A stretch of 64,000 bases of DNA from NCBI RefSeq assembly GCF_036014215.1, contig NZ_CP107921.1, positions 6,879,501-6,943,500 on the forward strand, written 5' to 3'. The position numbers and the translations under genes are program-made. A model generated the notes under the pieces. That model was not told the origin of the DNA, searched no databases, and saw only the letters and a program-made list of their open reading frames with translations. Source of the stretch: Streptomyces sp. NBC_00440. Lineage in GTDB: Bacteria; Actinomycetota; Actinomycetes; Streptomycetales; Streptomycetaceae. This document shows, piece after piece, positions 8,558 to 17,363 of this stretch. Numbering within the stretch: the stretch's first letter is position 1; each line of letters begins with the position of its first letter.

Positions 8558-9481
8558 ATGCCCACGATTCTCGGCCAGAACCAGTACGGCAAAGCAGAGA
8601 ACCGCGTAGTCAAGATCACGCGGGACGGCGACACCCATCACATCAAGGACCTGAACGTCTCGGTCGCGCTCTCCGGCGAGATGGACGACGTCCACTACTC
8701 CGGCTCGAACGCCAACGTCCTGCCGACCGACACCACCAAGAACACGGTGTTCGCGTTCGCCAAGGAGCACGGCATCGAGTCCGCCGAGCAGTTCGGCATC
8801 CACCTGGCGCGGCACTTCGTGACCACCCAGGAAGGGATCCACCGGGCCCGGATCCGGATCGAGGAGTACGCCTGGGAGCGCATCGCCACCTCCGACGCCA
8901 GCTCGCAGTTCATCGGAGCCGACGACGTACAGCACTCCTTCGTCCGCAAGGGCCAGGAACTGCGCACCTCGGAGATCACCTTCGACGGTGAGAAGTGGCA
9001 GGTCATCTCGGGTCTGAAGGACCTGACGGTGATGAACTCCACCAACTCGGAGTTCTGGGGCTACGCCAAGGACAAGTACACGACCCTCAAGGAGGCGTAC
9101 GACCGCATCCTCGCGACCAAGGTTGCCGCCCAGTGGCGTTACAACTGGACCAGCGACGCGGACCGTATGCCGAACTGGGAGAAGTCCTACCAGCAGTGCA
9201 AGAAGCACATGCTCCAGGCCTTCGCCGAGACGTACTCGCTCTCCCTGCAGCAGACCATGTACCAGATGGGCGCGCGCATCATCAACAGCCGCAGCGAGGT
9301 CGACGAGATCCGGTTCTCGCTGCCGAACAGCCACCACTTCCTGGTGGACCTGGAGCCCTTCGGGCTCAAGAACGACAACGAGGTCTACTTCGCGGCGGAC
9401 CGGCCGTACGGGCTCATCGAGGGGACCGTCCTGCGGGACGGCGCCGATCCTCGTATCCCGGTGGACATGACCAACCTCTGA
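8558..9481 (+). CDS. uox: urate oxidase (uricase)
   Basis: Cofactor-free oxidation of urate to 5-hydroxyisourate, giving hydrogen peroxide. The 307-residue tandem T-fold protein keeps the catalytic residues: Lys in YGKAENRVVK (about residue 12), Thr57 in LPTDTTKN and the C-terminal His in NSHHFLVDL; the substrate-side Gln/Asn region SLQQTMYQM is present. The ATG at 8558 follows GGGAG. It ends the uraD-uraH-uox operon and is followed by a strong hairpin. The peroxide it makes explains coupling to the nearby catalase. Confidence 0.96.
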   Translation: MPTILGQNQYGKAENRVVKITRDGDTHHIKDLNVSVALSGEMDDVHYSGSNANVLPTDTTKNTVFAFAKEHGIESAEQFGIHLARHFVTTQEGIHRARIRIEEYAWERIATSDASSQFIGADDVQHSFVRKGQELRTSEITFDGEKWQVISGLKDLTVMNSTNSEFWGYAKDKYTTLKEAYDRILATKVAAQWRYNWTSDADRMPNWEKSYQQCKKHMLQAFAETYSLSLQQTMYQMGARIINSRSEVDEIRFSLPNSHHFLVDLEPFGLKNDNEVYFAADRPYGLIEGTVLRDGADPRIPVDMTNL

Positions 9482-9489
9482 GACCCGAC

Positions 9490-9532
9490 CGGTACGCCGT
9501 CGCCGGCCGCCTCAGCCGGCGGCGGCGTACCG
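9490..9532 (+). terminator. hairpin after uricase
   Basis: Eighteen-bp stem with one G-T pair (CGGTACGCCGTCGCCGGC against its complement) and a 7-base loop, 8 bp after the uricase stop. No T-run follows, as is common in Streptomyces. Confidence 0.75.
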
Positions 9533-9655
9533 GACCCGGACCCGACAGACAACTTCACTTCACCACTTCGGCACCCGGAGCCACGCGGCTGCGGCACTCA
9601 AATCCTCCTGGGGTCCTGCCGTGCCCACATCGCTACTGCGAGAGAAGGTATCCCC

Positions 9656-11041
9656 ATGGCAGCAACGGCAGCCGCGCGCACGGTCATTGAGAACGTAGCC
9701 ATCGCGACAGTCGACGCCCACGACACCGAGTACGCATCGGGTCATGTCGTGGTCGCAGGGAATCGCATCGAATCCGTCGGCGCGGGCAAGGCCCCCGACG
9801 GACTCACCGGCGTCGTACGCCGGATCGACGGCACCGGACACCTGGTGACCCCGGGTCTGGTCAACACCCACCACCACTTCTACCAGTGGATCACCCGGGG
9901 TGTGGCCACCGACCACAATCTCTTCAACTGGCTCGTCGCGCTCTACCCGACCTGGGCGCGCATCGACGAGCAGATGGTCCGCTCGGCCGCGCAGGGATCC
10001 CTCGCGATGATGGCCCGCGGTGGTGTCACCACCGCGATGGACCACCACTATGTCTTCCCGCAGGGCTCCGGCGACCTGTCCAGCGCCGTCATCGGCGCCG
10101 CCGCCGAGATGGGCGTACGGTTCACGCTGGCCCGCGGATCCATGGACCGCAGCAAGAAGGACGGCGGGCTGCCCCCGGACTTCGCCGTCGAGACCCTCGA
10201 AGGCGCGCTCGCGGCCACCGAAGCGACGGTCGACCAGCACCACGACGCCTCGTTCGACTCGATGACCCAGGTCGCCGTCGCCCCCTGCTCGCCCTTCTCC
10301 GTCTCGACCGAACTGCTCAAGCAGGGTGCCGAGCTGGCCCGCCGCAAGGGCGTACGCCTGCACACCCACGGCAGCGAGACCGTCGAGGAGGAGCAGTTCT
10401 GCAAGGAGCTGTTCGGGATGGGCCCGACCGACTACTTCGAGTCGACCGGCTGGCTCGGTGACGACGTGTGGATGGCGCACTGCGTCCACATGAACGACTC
10501 CGACATCGCCGCCTTCGCGCGCACCGGGACCGGCGTCGCCCACTGCCCGTCGTCCAACGCCCGTCTGGCGGCCGGCATCGCCCGTGTCCCCGACATGCTC
10601 AAGGCCGGCGTGCCGGTCGGCCTCGGGGTCGACGGCACCGCGTCCAACGAGTCCGGCGAGCTCCACACCGAGCTGCGCAACGCCCTGCTCATCAACCGCC
10701 TCGGCGCCCACCGCGAAGCGGCCCTCAACGCCCGTCAGGCGCTGCGCCTCGGGACGTACGGCGGAGCCCAGGTCCTGGGCCGTGCCGCGGAGATCGGTTC
10801 GCTGGAACCGGGGAAGCTCGCCGACCTCGTGCTGTGGAAGATGGACACCCTCGCCCATGCCTCCATCGCCGACCCGGTGACCGCGCTCGTCTTCGGCGCC
10901 GCGGCCCCCGTCACCCTCTCCCTCGTCAACGGCAAGCCCGTCGTCGAGGACAACCACCTGACCACGGTGGACGAGGACGCCATCGCCCGCTCCACGCGGG
11001 ACGAGGCCCGGCGCCTGGCGCAGATCGCCGCGCAGGCCTGA
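9656..11041 (+). CDS. 8-oxoguanine / guanine deaminase (amidohydrolase)
   Basis: Zinc amidohydrolase of the TRZ/ATZ-guanine deaminase group, 461 residues. Metal ligands are visible in VNTHHHFY, HTHGSE, AHCVH and GVDGTASNE. The closest functional match by pattern is 8-oxoguanine deaminase, which would turn 8-oxoguanine into urate and so feed the adjacent uricase directly; plain guanine deaminase (guanine to xanthine) is the alternative. GAGAAGG precedes the ATG. A strong hairpin follows, then the purine permease gene. Confidence 0.85.
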   Translation: MAATAAARTVIENVAIATVDAHDTEYASGHVVVAGNRIESVGAGKAPDGLTGVVRRIDGTGHLVTPGLVNTHHHFYQWITRGVATDHNLFNWLVALYPTWARIDEQMVRSAAQGSLAMMARGGVTTAMDHHYVFPQGSGDLSSAVIGAAAEMGVRFTLARGSMDRSKKDGGLPPDFAVETLEGALAATEATVDQHHDASFDSMTQVAVAPCSPFSVSTELLKQGAELARRKGVRLHTHGSETVEEEQFCKELFGMGPTDYFESTGWLGDDVWMAHCVHMNDSDIAAFARTGTGVAHCPSSNARLAAGIARVPDMLKAGVPVGLGVDGTASNESGELHTELRNALLINRLGAHREAALNARQALRLGTYGGAQVLGRAAEIGSLEPGKLADLVLWKMDTLAHASIADPVTALVFGAAAPVTLSLVNGKPVVEDNHLTTVDEDAIARSTRDEARRLAQIAAQA

Positions 11042-11054
11042 CGTCCGACAAGCT

Positions 11055-11082
11055 CCGGCCGGGGAGGACGGTCCCCGGCCGG
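11055..11082 (+). terminator. hairpin after deaminase
   Basis: Perfect 11-bp stem CCGGCCGGGGA / TCCCCGGCCGG with a 6-base loop, 13 bp after the stop codon. Confidence 0.75.
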
Positions 11083-11329
11083 CGGCCGCGAACCCGAGCG
11101 GGGTTCACGGCAGCCGTGACCGGGGGGTGTGTGCCCAGAGTGCATACGCCCTCCGGGGCGGTGACGTACCCGGAAGCCACCCCCGGAACCCCCGTGCCCC
11201 GCCCGGTACTTGACCGAGAAACGCAGCAGTACCGCCCGCCCTCACCCCTCCCGCAGCCGCACCTGCATTCCGCACCACCTCCCTGACACCCACGTCACCG
11301 CTGACGTGTACCCGACCGGAGGAGCCGCC

Positions 11330-12847
11330 GTGGCCGCCGAGCCCAGGTTTCGCACTGATGCAGCAGAAACAGCCGCCGACACCGAATCGACCGGAGCCCC
11401 CGGAGCGACCTCCGAGGACCCCGGCACCACCTCAGCGGGACAGGGAGAGACCTCCGCGAAGCACCATCCGGTCGACGAAGTCCTTCCGCCCGTCAAGATG
11501 TTCAGCAGCGGCCTCCAGCATGTGGCCGCCATGTACGCGGGAGTTGTCGCCCCGCCCATGATCGTCGGCCCCGCCGTGGGGCTCAACGCCAAGGAGACCG
11601 CTTTTCTCGTAGGGGCAAGCCTCTTCACCGCGGGTATCGCCACCCTGCTCCAGACCCTCGGGTTCTGGCGGGTCGGTTCCCGGCTGCCGTTCGTCAACGG
11701 TGTCTCGTTCGGCGGCGTCAGCCCGATGATCGCCATCGGCAAGGGCCGCGGGCACGAAGGCATCGCCGTGATATTCGGCGCGATCATCGTGGCGAGCGTA
11801 CTGGGGTTCATACTCGCCCCGTACTTCAGCAAGTTGCTCCGCTTCTTCCCGCCGGTCGTCACCGGCACCGTGATCACCCTCATCGGGGTCTCGCTGCTGC
11901 CGGTCGCCTTCGGGTGGGCGCAGGGCACCCAAGGGGCGGCGAACTACGGTTCGATGAAGAACATCGGCATGGCCGCTCTCACCCTGTTGATAGTCCTGGC
12001 CCTGCGGAAACTGCTCCGCGGTTTCCTCCAGCAGATCGCCATCCTGCTCGGTCTGGTGGTCGGTACGCTCGTCGCGATACCGATGGGCATGACCAGCTTC
12101 GACGCGATGCGCAACGCCGACCCGGTCGGATTCCCGACGCCCTTCCACTTCGGCGCCCCGCAGTTCGAGATCTCCGCCATCATCTCGATGTGCATCGTGA
12201 TGCTGGTCTGTATGACGGAGTCGACCGCAGACATGCTGGCGCTCGGCAAGGTCGTCGGGCGCCCCGCCGACGAGCGGACCATCGAGGGGGGTCTGCGAGC
12301 CGACACCCTCTCCAGCCTGATCAGCCCGTTCTTCAACAGCTTCATGGCGAGCGCCTTCGCACAGAACATCGGCCTGGTGGCGATGACCAAGGTGCGCAGC
12401 CGGTACGTCGTGGCGACCGGCGGCGGGATCCTGATCCTGCTCGGTCTCTGTCCGATGGCCGCGGCAGCGATCGCACTCGTACCGCTGCCGGTGCTGGGCG
12501 GTGCCGGGATCGTGCTCTTCGGCTCGGTCGCCGCCAGCGGTGTCCAGACGCTGGCGGGCGCGGCCATGGAGAAGGGCGAGAACGCCCTGATCGTCGCGAC
12601 CTCGCTGGGTATCGGGCTGATACCGATCGCGGCGCCGGACTTCTACCACGCGTTCCCGAAGAACGTGCTGGTGGTGCTCGACTCGGGCATCTCCACCGGG
12701 TGTGTGGTGGCCATCGTGCTCAATCTGGCCTTCAACCACCTCGGGCGCAAGAAGGGCCCCGATGCCCTGGAGACGGTGAACGAGCCGTCCGTCGACGACA
12801 ACGCGACGCAGCAGGCCGTCGCCAAGGCGGCAGCCGCACTGCACTGA
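11330..12847 (+). CDS. NCS2 xanthine/uracil-type purine permease
   Basis: Nucleobase:cation symporter-2 transporter in the cytoplasmic membrane, 505 residues with about 12-14 membrane segments after a roughly 45-residue hydrophilic N-terminus rich in Glu, Thr and Ala. Family marks are SGLQHVAAMYAG in TM1, the TM8 motif CMTESTADMLALG with the substrate-binding Glu, and SAFAQNIGLV. The GTG start follows GGAGGAG. Its place after the deaminase and near uricase suggests xanthine or urate as substrate rather than uracil. Confidence 0.92.
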   Translation: MAAEPRFRTDAAETAADTESTGAPGATSEDPGTTSAGQGETSAKHHPVDEVLPPVKMFSSGLQHVAAMYAGVVAPPMIVGPAVGLNAKETAFLVGASLFTAGIATLLQTLGFWRVGSRLPFVNGVSFGGVSPMIAIGKGRGHEGIAVIFGAIIVASVLGFILAPYFSKLLRFFPPVVTGTVITLIGVSLLPVAFGWAQGTQGAANYGSMKNIGMAALTLLIVLALRKLLRGFLQQIAILLGLVVGTLVAIPMGMTSFDAMRNADPVGFPTPFHFGAPQFEISAIISMCIVMLVCMTESTADMLALGKVVGRPADERTIEGGLRADTLSSLISPFFNSFMASAFAQNIGLVAMTKVRSRYVVATGGGILILLGLCPMAAAAIALVPLPVLGGAGIVLFGSVAASGVQTLAGAAMEKGENALIVATSLGIGLIPIAAPDFYHAFPKNVLVVLDSGISTGCVVAIVLNLAFNHLGRKKGPDALETVNEPSVDDNATQQAVAKAAAALH

Positions 12848-12878
12848 CGGTGGTGTGACTGACGGTGGCATGACATAC

Positions 12879-12915
12879 GGGGCGCGTTCCGCATCGCTGG
12901 TGCGGAACGCGCCCC
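12879..12915. terminator. bidirectional terminator
   Basis: Perfect 15-bp stem (GGGGCGCGTTCCGCA and its complement) around a 7-base loop, between the purine permease and the convergent chitosanase. Confidence 0.85.
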
Positions 12916-12956
12916 GCCGGTGTGCGCGGCCGGGCCCGCCGGGGTACGCCGGCCGG

Positions 12957-13871
12957 TCAGCTGATGCTGTACGGGTCCCCGTAGACCTTCCAGTTGAGCG
13001 GCGTGTGCAGGTCGAGATTGCCGTTCTTCAGGAAGACGCGCTGCTCGGTGTCGACCCGGCTGGTGTCGCTGTGGGCCTCCTCCTGCTGCATCGCCCACAC
13101 GCGGGCGTCCAGGAAGGCGTTCAGATACGTGGTCTCGTTGCCGCCCTGGGCCGGGGTCTTGGCCTTGGCCAGCGCCCTCTTGCGGATGGAGCTGAAGCTG
13201 GTCTTGTCGTCGCCGTCACCGTGCATGACGATGGCGTCGTAGTAGGCGAACTGGCCCAGGACGCCGACGCCGTCCGCCTTGCCCTGCTTGACCGCCGGGT
13301 CGAAGTACACCCGGTCGCGCTCGTCGTTCTGCGCGGTCTGGAACGCGGTGTCCTTGGCCGCGGTCTTCCAGGCGCTCTCGAAGGCCGAGCCTAGGCCCGA
13401 GTGCGAGTCGCTGCCGTTGACCTTCTCCAGTGCGGGGAGGTACTTGGCGAGCGGGTTGCCCGGCTCGCGGTCGGTGTACAGCTTCACCAGGTCCAGCATG
13501 TCGCCGGTGCCCGAGCAGAACCCGATGATGCCGGCGGTGTAGCCGCGGCCGTCTCCTATGTCCTCGATGTACTTGTACTGGGCCTTCCAGTCCAGCGAGG
13601 AGTTCTCGGCACTGGAGACCAGCTTCATGGCGATCTCCTTCTTCGCCGGGTCGTCGAGTCCGGTCGCCGAGGCGGCGCGCTGCGCACTGTGCTGAGTGCC
13701 GTGCTGCGTGCCGTACGGCGAGCTGTGCTGTGTGCTGTGCGAACTCGCGTGGTCCGCAGGGGCGTTGGCCGCGTAGGCGGTGGCCGGTACGGCTACCAGG
13801 GCCAGGCCGAGCACGGTGCGCGTGATGATCCTCTTGTTGCGTCCAGCGGTGTTGCGGTGGGGGGCTTTCAC
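12957..13871 (-). CDS. csn: secreted GH46 chitosanase
   Basis: Endo-hydrolysis of chitosan outside the cell. A signal peptide (positively charged start, TRTVLGLALVAVPATAYA) is followed by a low-complexity His/Ser/Gln linker of about 30 residues and the GH46 domain. The catalytic Glu is in SSAENSSLDW and the catalytic Asp in DIGDGRGYTAG. The start is GTG after GGAGGA, total 304 residues. The upstream palindrome at 13909 resembles the operator described for the Streptomyces chitosanase repressor CsnR (from memory). Not connected functionally with the purine genes around it. Confidence 0.93.
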   Translation of the reverse strand: MKAPHRNTAGRNKRIITRTVLGLALVAVPATAYAANAPADHASSHSTQHSSPYGTQHGTQHSAQRAASATGLDDPAKKEIAMKLVSSAENSSLDWKAQYKYIEDIGDGRGYTAGIIGFCSGTGDMLDLVKLYTDREPGNPLAKYLPALEKVNGSDSHSGLGSAFESAWKTAAKDTAFQTAQNDERDRVYFDPAVKQGKADGVGVLGQFAYYDAIVMHGDGDDKTSFSSIRKRALAKAKTPAQGGNETTYLNAFLDARVWAMQQEEAHSDTSRVDTEQRVFLKNGNLDLHTPLNWKVYGDPYSIS

Positions 13872-13908
13872 CGGTCCTCCAAGGGGAGTTCATGCGTCGG
13901 CGTTCTGT

Positions 13909-13923
13909 TAGGAAGCTTTCCTA
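13909..13923 (-). promoter_or_regulatory. chitosanase operator palindrome
   Basis: TAGGAA-GCT-TTCCTA, a perfect 6-3-6 inverted repeat 38 bp upstream of the chitosanase start. It is probably the CsnR-type operator that keeps the gene off without chito-oligosaccharides. Confidence 0.65.
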
Positions 13924-14138
13924 TCAGCTGCCTCAAGGGCCGTACACCCCCTGGAGGGAAAGGAGTTGAGCGAATCAGATGTGTCCTGGACCGTTCCTGA
14001 CCGCTGACCCGCTGGGTTGAGTCGGGATGACCGAGGATTGCACAGACTATTTTGCCTGATTGTGACTCCATGCGACCGGACCACGGCCGTGCGCCACGGC
14101 GGCGAAGGCACCGGCCCGAGCGCGGTAGCGTCTGCGGT

Positions 14139-14822
14139 ATGGACGATCACTCAGTAGTCGATGTCGGCGACGTACGGCTCGCGTACCGCACCTGGGGCGA
14201 CCCCTTCGGCGCGCCGGTGGTGCTGCTGCACGGTCTCGGCGGCTCGTCCGCGACCTGGGAGGACACCGGCCGGGCACTCGGACACGATTGGCGGGTGTAC
14301 GCCCTCGACCTGCGGGGACACGGGGAGAGCGACTGGCCGGACGAGTACTCGTTCGAGCTCATGCGCGACGACGTGCTGGGCTTCCTGGACGAACTGGAAC
14401 TGGACCGGGTCGGCGTCGTCGGCCACTCCATGGGCGGCGTCGTCGCCTATCTGCTCGCCCAGGAGCACGCGGACCGGGTGGAGCGGCTCGTCCTGGAGGA
14501 GACTCCGCCGCCTTACCCCAGGGAGGTGGCCGAGCCGGAGCACCCCGAACGACCCGTCGACTACGACTGGAACGTGGTGCCCGCCATCAAGAACGAGATC
14601 CGGGAGCCCGCTCCCGAGTGGGCCGAGCGGCTCGGCGAGATCGTCGCCCCGACACTGATCGTGACCGGCGGCCCGGACAGCTCCATGCCGCAGGACCGGA
14701 TCCCCGACATGGCAGCGGGGATTCCCGACTGCCGGGTGATCACGATCCCGGCCGGCCACACCGTGCACGCTCTGGAGCCCGGACAGTTCTCGGCAGCCGT
14801 CAGCGACTTCTTCACCAGCTGA
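14139..14822 (+). CDS. alpha/beta hydrolase
   Basis: Cytoplasmic alpha/beta-fold hydrolase of 227 residues. The oxyanion-hole motif is LLHGLGG, the nucleophile elbow GHSMGG, the acid in VTGGPDSS and the catalytic His in PAGHTVH. No signal peptide. The ATG at 14139 begins the conserved part and lacks a strong ribosome site; longer in-frame starts are possible. Substrate unknown. A TPP riboswitch and a permease follow but are separately controlled. Confidence 0.85.
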   Translation: MDDHSVVDVGDVRLAYRTWGDPFGAPVVLLHGLGGSSATWEDTGRALGHDWRVYALDLRGHGESDWPDEYSFELMRDDVLGFLDELELDRVGVVGHSMGGVVAYLLAQEHADRVERLVLEETPPPYPREVAEPEHPERPVDYDWNVVPAIKNEIREPAPEWAERLGEIVAPTLIVTGGPDSSMPQDRIPDMAAGIPDCRVITIPAGHTVHALEPGQFSAAVSDFFTS

Positions 14823-14945
14823 GCGGCGGGTGCGGGTGTTCGGCCTGGCGAACACGGAGACCTGACACCCGCCGCCGGCGTCCGCAGCCACACACCCTCG
14901 CCATGGACAGCGTGGCGCCGCACGTTAGCCTTGCAGTCGTACCGG

Positions 14946-15019
14946 ACACGGGGTGCCCCGCCCAGGGGCTGAGATCACACCCGCCGAACCTGAACCAGTT
15001 AGTACTGGCGGAGGGATGT
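14946..15019 (+). ncRNA. TPP riboswitch (THI element)
   Basis: The conserved aptamer core is present in order: ACACGGGGTGCCC, GGGGCTGAGATCACACCC, CCGAACCTGAACCAGTTA, ACTGGCGGAGGGATGT. The P1 strands are ACA at the 5' end and TGT at the 3' end. The ribosome-binding GGAGGG (15010-15015) of the permease gene lies inside the 3' part of the aptamer, so bound thiamine pyrophosphate should hide it and shut off translation. Confidence 0.93.
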
Positions 15020-15024
15020 CGCTC

Positions 15025-16422
15025 ATGTCATTGCCACCTGCTCCCAGCAACGCGCCGGCCACGGATGCCGGGTCCGTCTTCGACGGCCGGATGCCTGCCC
15101 AGCCCGGCGATTTGCGGATCGAGGCTCGGGGAATTGCGCCGGTGCCAGGACACCACCGGTACGGCGGCCCCGGCCGGCTCTTCACCGTGTGGTTCGCCCC
15201 GAATCTGACGATGACCGGCGTGTTCACCGGCACCGTCGGTATCGCGCTCGGTCTGGACCTGCCCACCGCGCTGGCCGCCGTTGTACTGGGCACCGTCATC
15301 GGCGCTGTTCCCACCGCGTACCTCGGAACGTGGGGCAGCCGCACCGGGGCAGGTCAGCTGCCGTTGGCCCGGCTCGCGTTCGGCCGGTCCGTCACGGTGC
15401 CCGGCCTGTTGCAATGGCTTTCGTCGGTCGCCTGGGACGCGCTCATCGGGCTGTTCGGCGGGGACGCGCTGGCCCGGCTCTGCGGCTGGCCGTTCTGGCT
15501 GGGTGTGCTGGTGATGATGGTGGGACAAGGGTCCCTCGGCGTACTGGGCTACGAAGCGATCCACCGGCTGCAGAAGCTGATGACCTTCGTACTCGCGGCA
15601 GCTTTCGTCGCCCTGGCCTTCAGGCTCCCGGACGGTGTCCATCCCGCGGCTGCCGGCAGCGCCCACGGCGCCGACCGTGCCGGTGCGTTCATCCTGACCA
15701 GCACCATCGCTCTCAGTCTGGCGTTGTCGTGGGCCCCGTACGCCAGCGACTTCAGCCGCTACCTGCCGCAGGAGACCTCCCGCCCGCGCATGTTCTGGTA
15801 CACGCTCCTCGGCGTCAGCGTCTCCTTCGTGGCCGTCCAGTCACTCGGGCTGTGGGGGGCATCCGTCTTCACCGACCAGACCGCCCGGGGTGTCGACGGA
15901 CTGCTGGGCGGCGGCATACTCGGGGGCCTGGGGCTGCTGGCCGTGGCGTTGGCCGCTCTGTGCAGCAACGCCATGAACGACTACAGCGGTTCGCTGGCCC
16001 TGCAGACCATCGGTCTGCGCATCCCGCGTCCGTTCGCGGCCGCTCTCGCCGCCGTACTCGGTTTCCCCCTGGTGCTGTGGATGCACGCAGCTGACACGGC
16101 CGCCCGCTTCCAGAACGTGCTGCTCTTCGTCGGCTACTGGATCCCCGGCTTCGTCGCCGTCGTCGCTGTCGACTGGTTCGCCAGGGCTCGCGCGGGCGAA
16201 CCGGTCGACCCCACCCTGGAGAGCGTCCGCTCCCGGTCGGGCCGACCCGCTCTGGTGGCATTCTGCGCCGCCTTCGCCGCGGCGATTCCGTTCATGAACA
16301 CGGGCCTCTACACAGGTCCGGTGGCTGCCGCACTGCACGGCGCCGACCTCGCCTACTACGTGGCCTTCCTCACCGCGCTCGTCGTCTACGCACCCCTCAG
16401 GCTGCGCCGCCACCCGGCCTGA
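15025..16422 (+). CDS. cytX: NCS1 permease, CytX-like thiamine-precursor transporter
   Basis: Purine-cytosine permease family (NCS1) membrane protein of 465 residues with about 12 membrane segments (for example WFAPNLTMTGVFTG at the N-terminal end and WAPYASDFSRYLPQ mid-protein). Control by a TPP riboswitch indicates that the cargo is a thiamine building block, most likely hydroxymethylpyrimidine, rather than cytosine. I chose the ATG at 15025, 9 bases after the GGAGGG inside the riboswitch; the ATG at 15016 lies within the aptamer's P1 strand. A palindromic MITE follows 13 bp after the stop. Confidence 0.88.
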   Translation: MSLPPAPSNAPATDAGSVFDGRMPAQPGDLRIEARGIAPVPGHHRYGGPGRLFTVWFAPNLTMTGVFTGTVGIALGLDLPTALAAVVLGTVIGAVPTAYLGTWGSRTGAGQLPLARLAFGRSVTVPGLLQWLSSVAWDALIGLFGGDALARLCGWPFWLGVLVMMVGQGSLGVLGYEAIHRLQKLMTFVLAAAFVALAFRLPDGVHPAAAGSAHGADRAGAFILTSTIALSLALSWAPYASDFSRYLPQETSRPRMFWYTLLGVSVSFVAVQSLGLWGASVFTDQTARGVDGLLGGGILGGLGLLAVALAALCSNAMNDYSGSLALQTIGLRIPRPFAAALAAVLGFPLVLWMHAADTAARFQNVLLFVGYWIPGFVAVVAVDWFARARAGEPVDPTLESVRSRSGRPALVAFCAAFAAAIPFMNTGLYTGPVAAALHGADLAYYVAFLTALVVYAPLRLRRHPA

Positions 16423-16435
16423 TCCAGACGAAAGG

Positions 16436-16617
16436 CCTTAGGGCCTGTCGTCAAAGTGCCGCCTGCCGCGCGGCGTCTGGCACGCACGCTCGCGGCGTTG
16501 CCGAAATGCCCTAGTAGCTCCGCTACGAGAACATTCCGGCGCCTTGCGATCGCACGCACCAGACGCCGCGCGGCCGCCCTTCGGGCAACGACGGCACTTT
16601 GACGACAGGCCCTAAGG
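16436..16617. mobile_element. MITE, 182-bp palindromic element without ORF
   Basis: Perfect 26-bp terminal inverted repeats (16436-16461 and 16592-16617; outer part CCTTAGGGCCTGTCG). Inside, a second inverted block (CGCGGCGTCTGG with its complement) and a central GTAGC-TCC-GCTAC hairpin make the whole element one long imperfect hairpin. It codes for nothing. The ends match the IS5-like end at 58915 in 17 of 21 positions, so such a transposase could mobilise it. Its right end supplies the last codons and stop of the gene at 16612. Confidence 0.85.
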
Positions 16618-17265
16618 CTTCCAGTCAGGGTTGCGTCCGCTGAGCCCGATCACCCGGTCGAGGAACGGGGCGTCCCGCGGCACCTCGACAGCCGGGCCGA
16701 AGGCAGGCTCGCGCGCCACGCTGTCCGCCGGAGCGAGCAGCGCGTACGAGACGCCGAGGCTCGCCGGATCGGGCGCGTACCGCTGGCCGGTGGCGCGGGC
16801 CAGGTCCCAGCCGTGCACGACCAGTTCGTTCAGTGCGATCCGCGCGGCCAGCGGGGCGGGGAGGGTGAATCCGCCCGCCTTGGTGTCGCCCTCCCAGGCG
16901 GCGGGGGAGTGCCAGGCCACGATCAGCTCCTCCAGCTGCAGGGGCAGCGCGGACCGCCAGTCCGCGGCCAGTTCGGGGTGGGAGCCGGTGCCAGGTGCCG
17001 TGTTGGTGTTCGGCCCGAACTCCTTCCTGGCCGCGTCGCGGAACGCCACGCTCAATCCGGAGATGTGGGCGATCAGGTCCCGGACCGCGAAGTCCGGACA
17101 GGGCGTGGGACCGCCCAGCTGCGCGTCGCTGACGGCGTCGGCGAGCTTCGCGATGTACCGGGCCGGGGGCTCCAGGTCGGGCCGGGCGTTGTCGGGTTCC
17201 TCGGGTGCATCCGTATGCGTGTCCGTGTTCATGTCCTTCAGACCGGACCCGGTACGAGAACTCAT
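16612..17265 (-). CDS. TIGR03086-type metal-binding (mycothiol maleylpyruvate isomerase-like) protein
   Basis: A DinB/MDMPI-fold protein of about 217 residues. The N-terminal helical-bundle motif TPCPDFAVRDLIAHISG, with its metal-binding His, and NELVVHGWDLARATG, with the later His, are typical of the TIGR03086 group; the exact reaction is not known. Start ATG at 17265; ATG 17232 is an alternative. The final residues and the TAG stop come from the end of the MITE (CCTTAG), so the native C-terminus may have been slightly different. Confidence 0.85.
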   Translation of the reverse strand: MSSRTGSGLKDMNTDTHTDAPEEPDNARPDLEPPARYIAKLADAVSDAQLGGPTPCPDFAVRDLIAHISGLSVAFRDAARKEFGPNTNTAPGTGSHPELAADWRSALPLQLEELIVAWHSPAAWEGDTKAGGFTLPAPLAARIALNELVVHGWDLARATGQRYAPDPASLGVSYALLAPADSVAREPAFGPAVEVPRDAPFLDRVIGLSGRNPDWKP

Positions 17266-17363
17266 CGGTCGGCGGGAAGTCCCCTGGACTCCCCGGCATC
17301 CTGCCTGGTCGGGCGGGGGCGGTGACGTGACGCCCGCCCCCGCACCCCGGATGCGGCGCCGTT

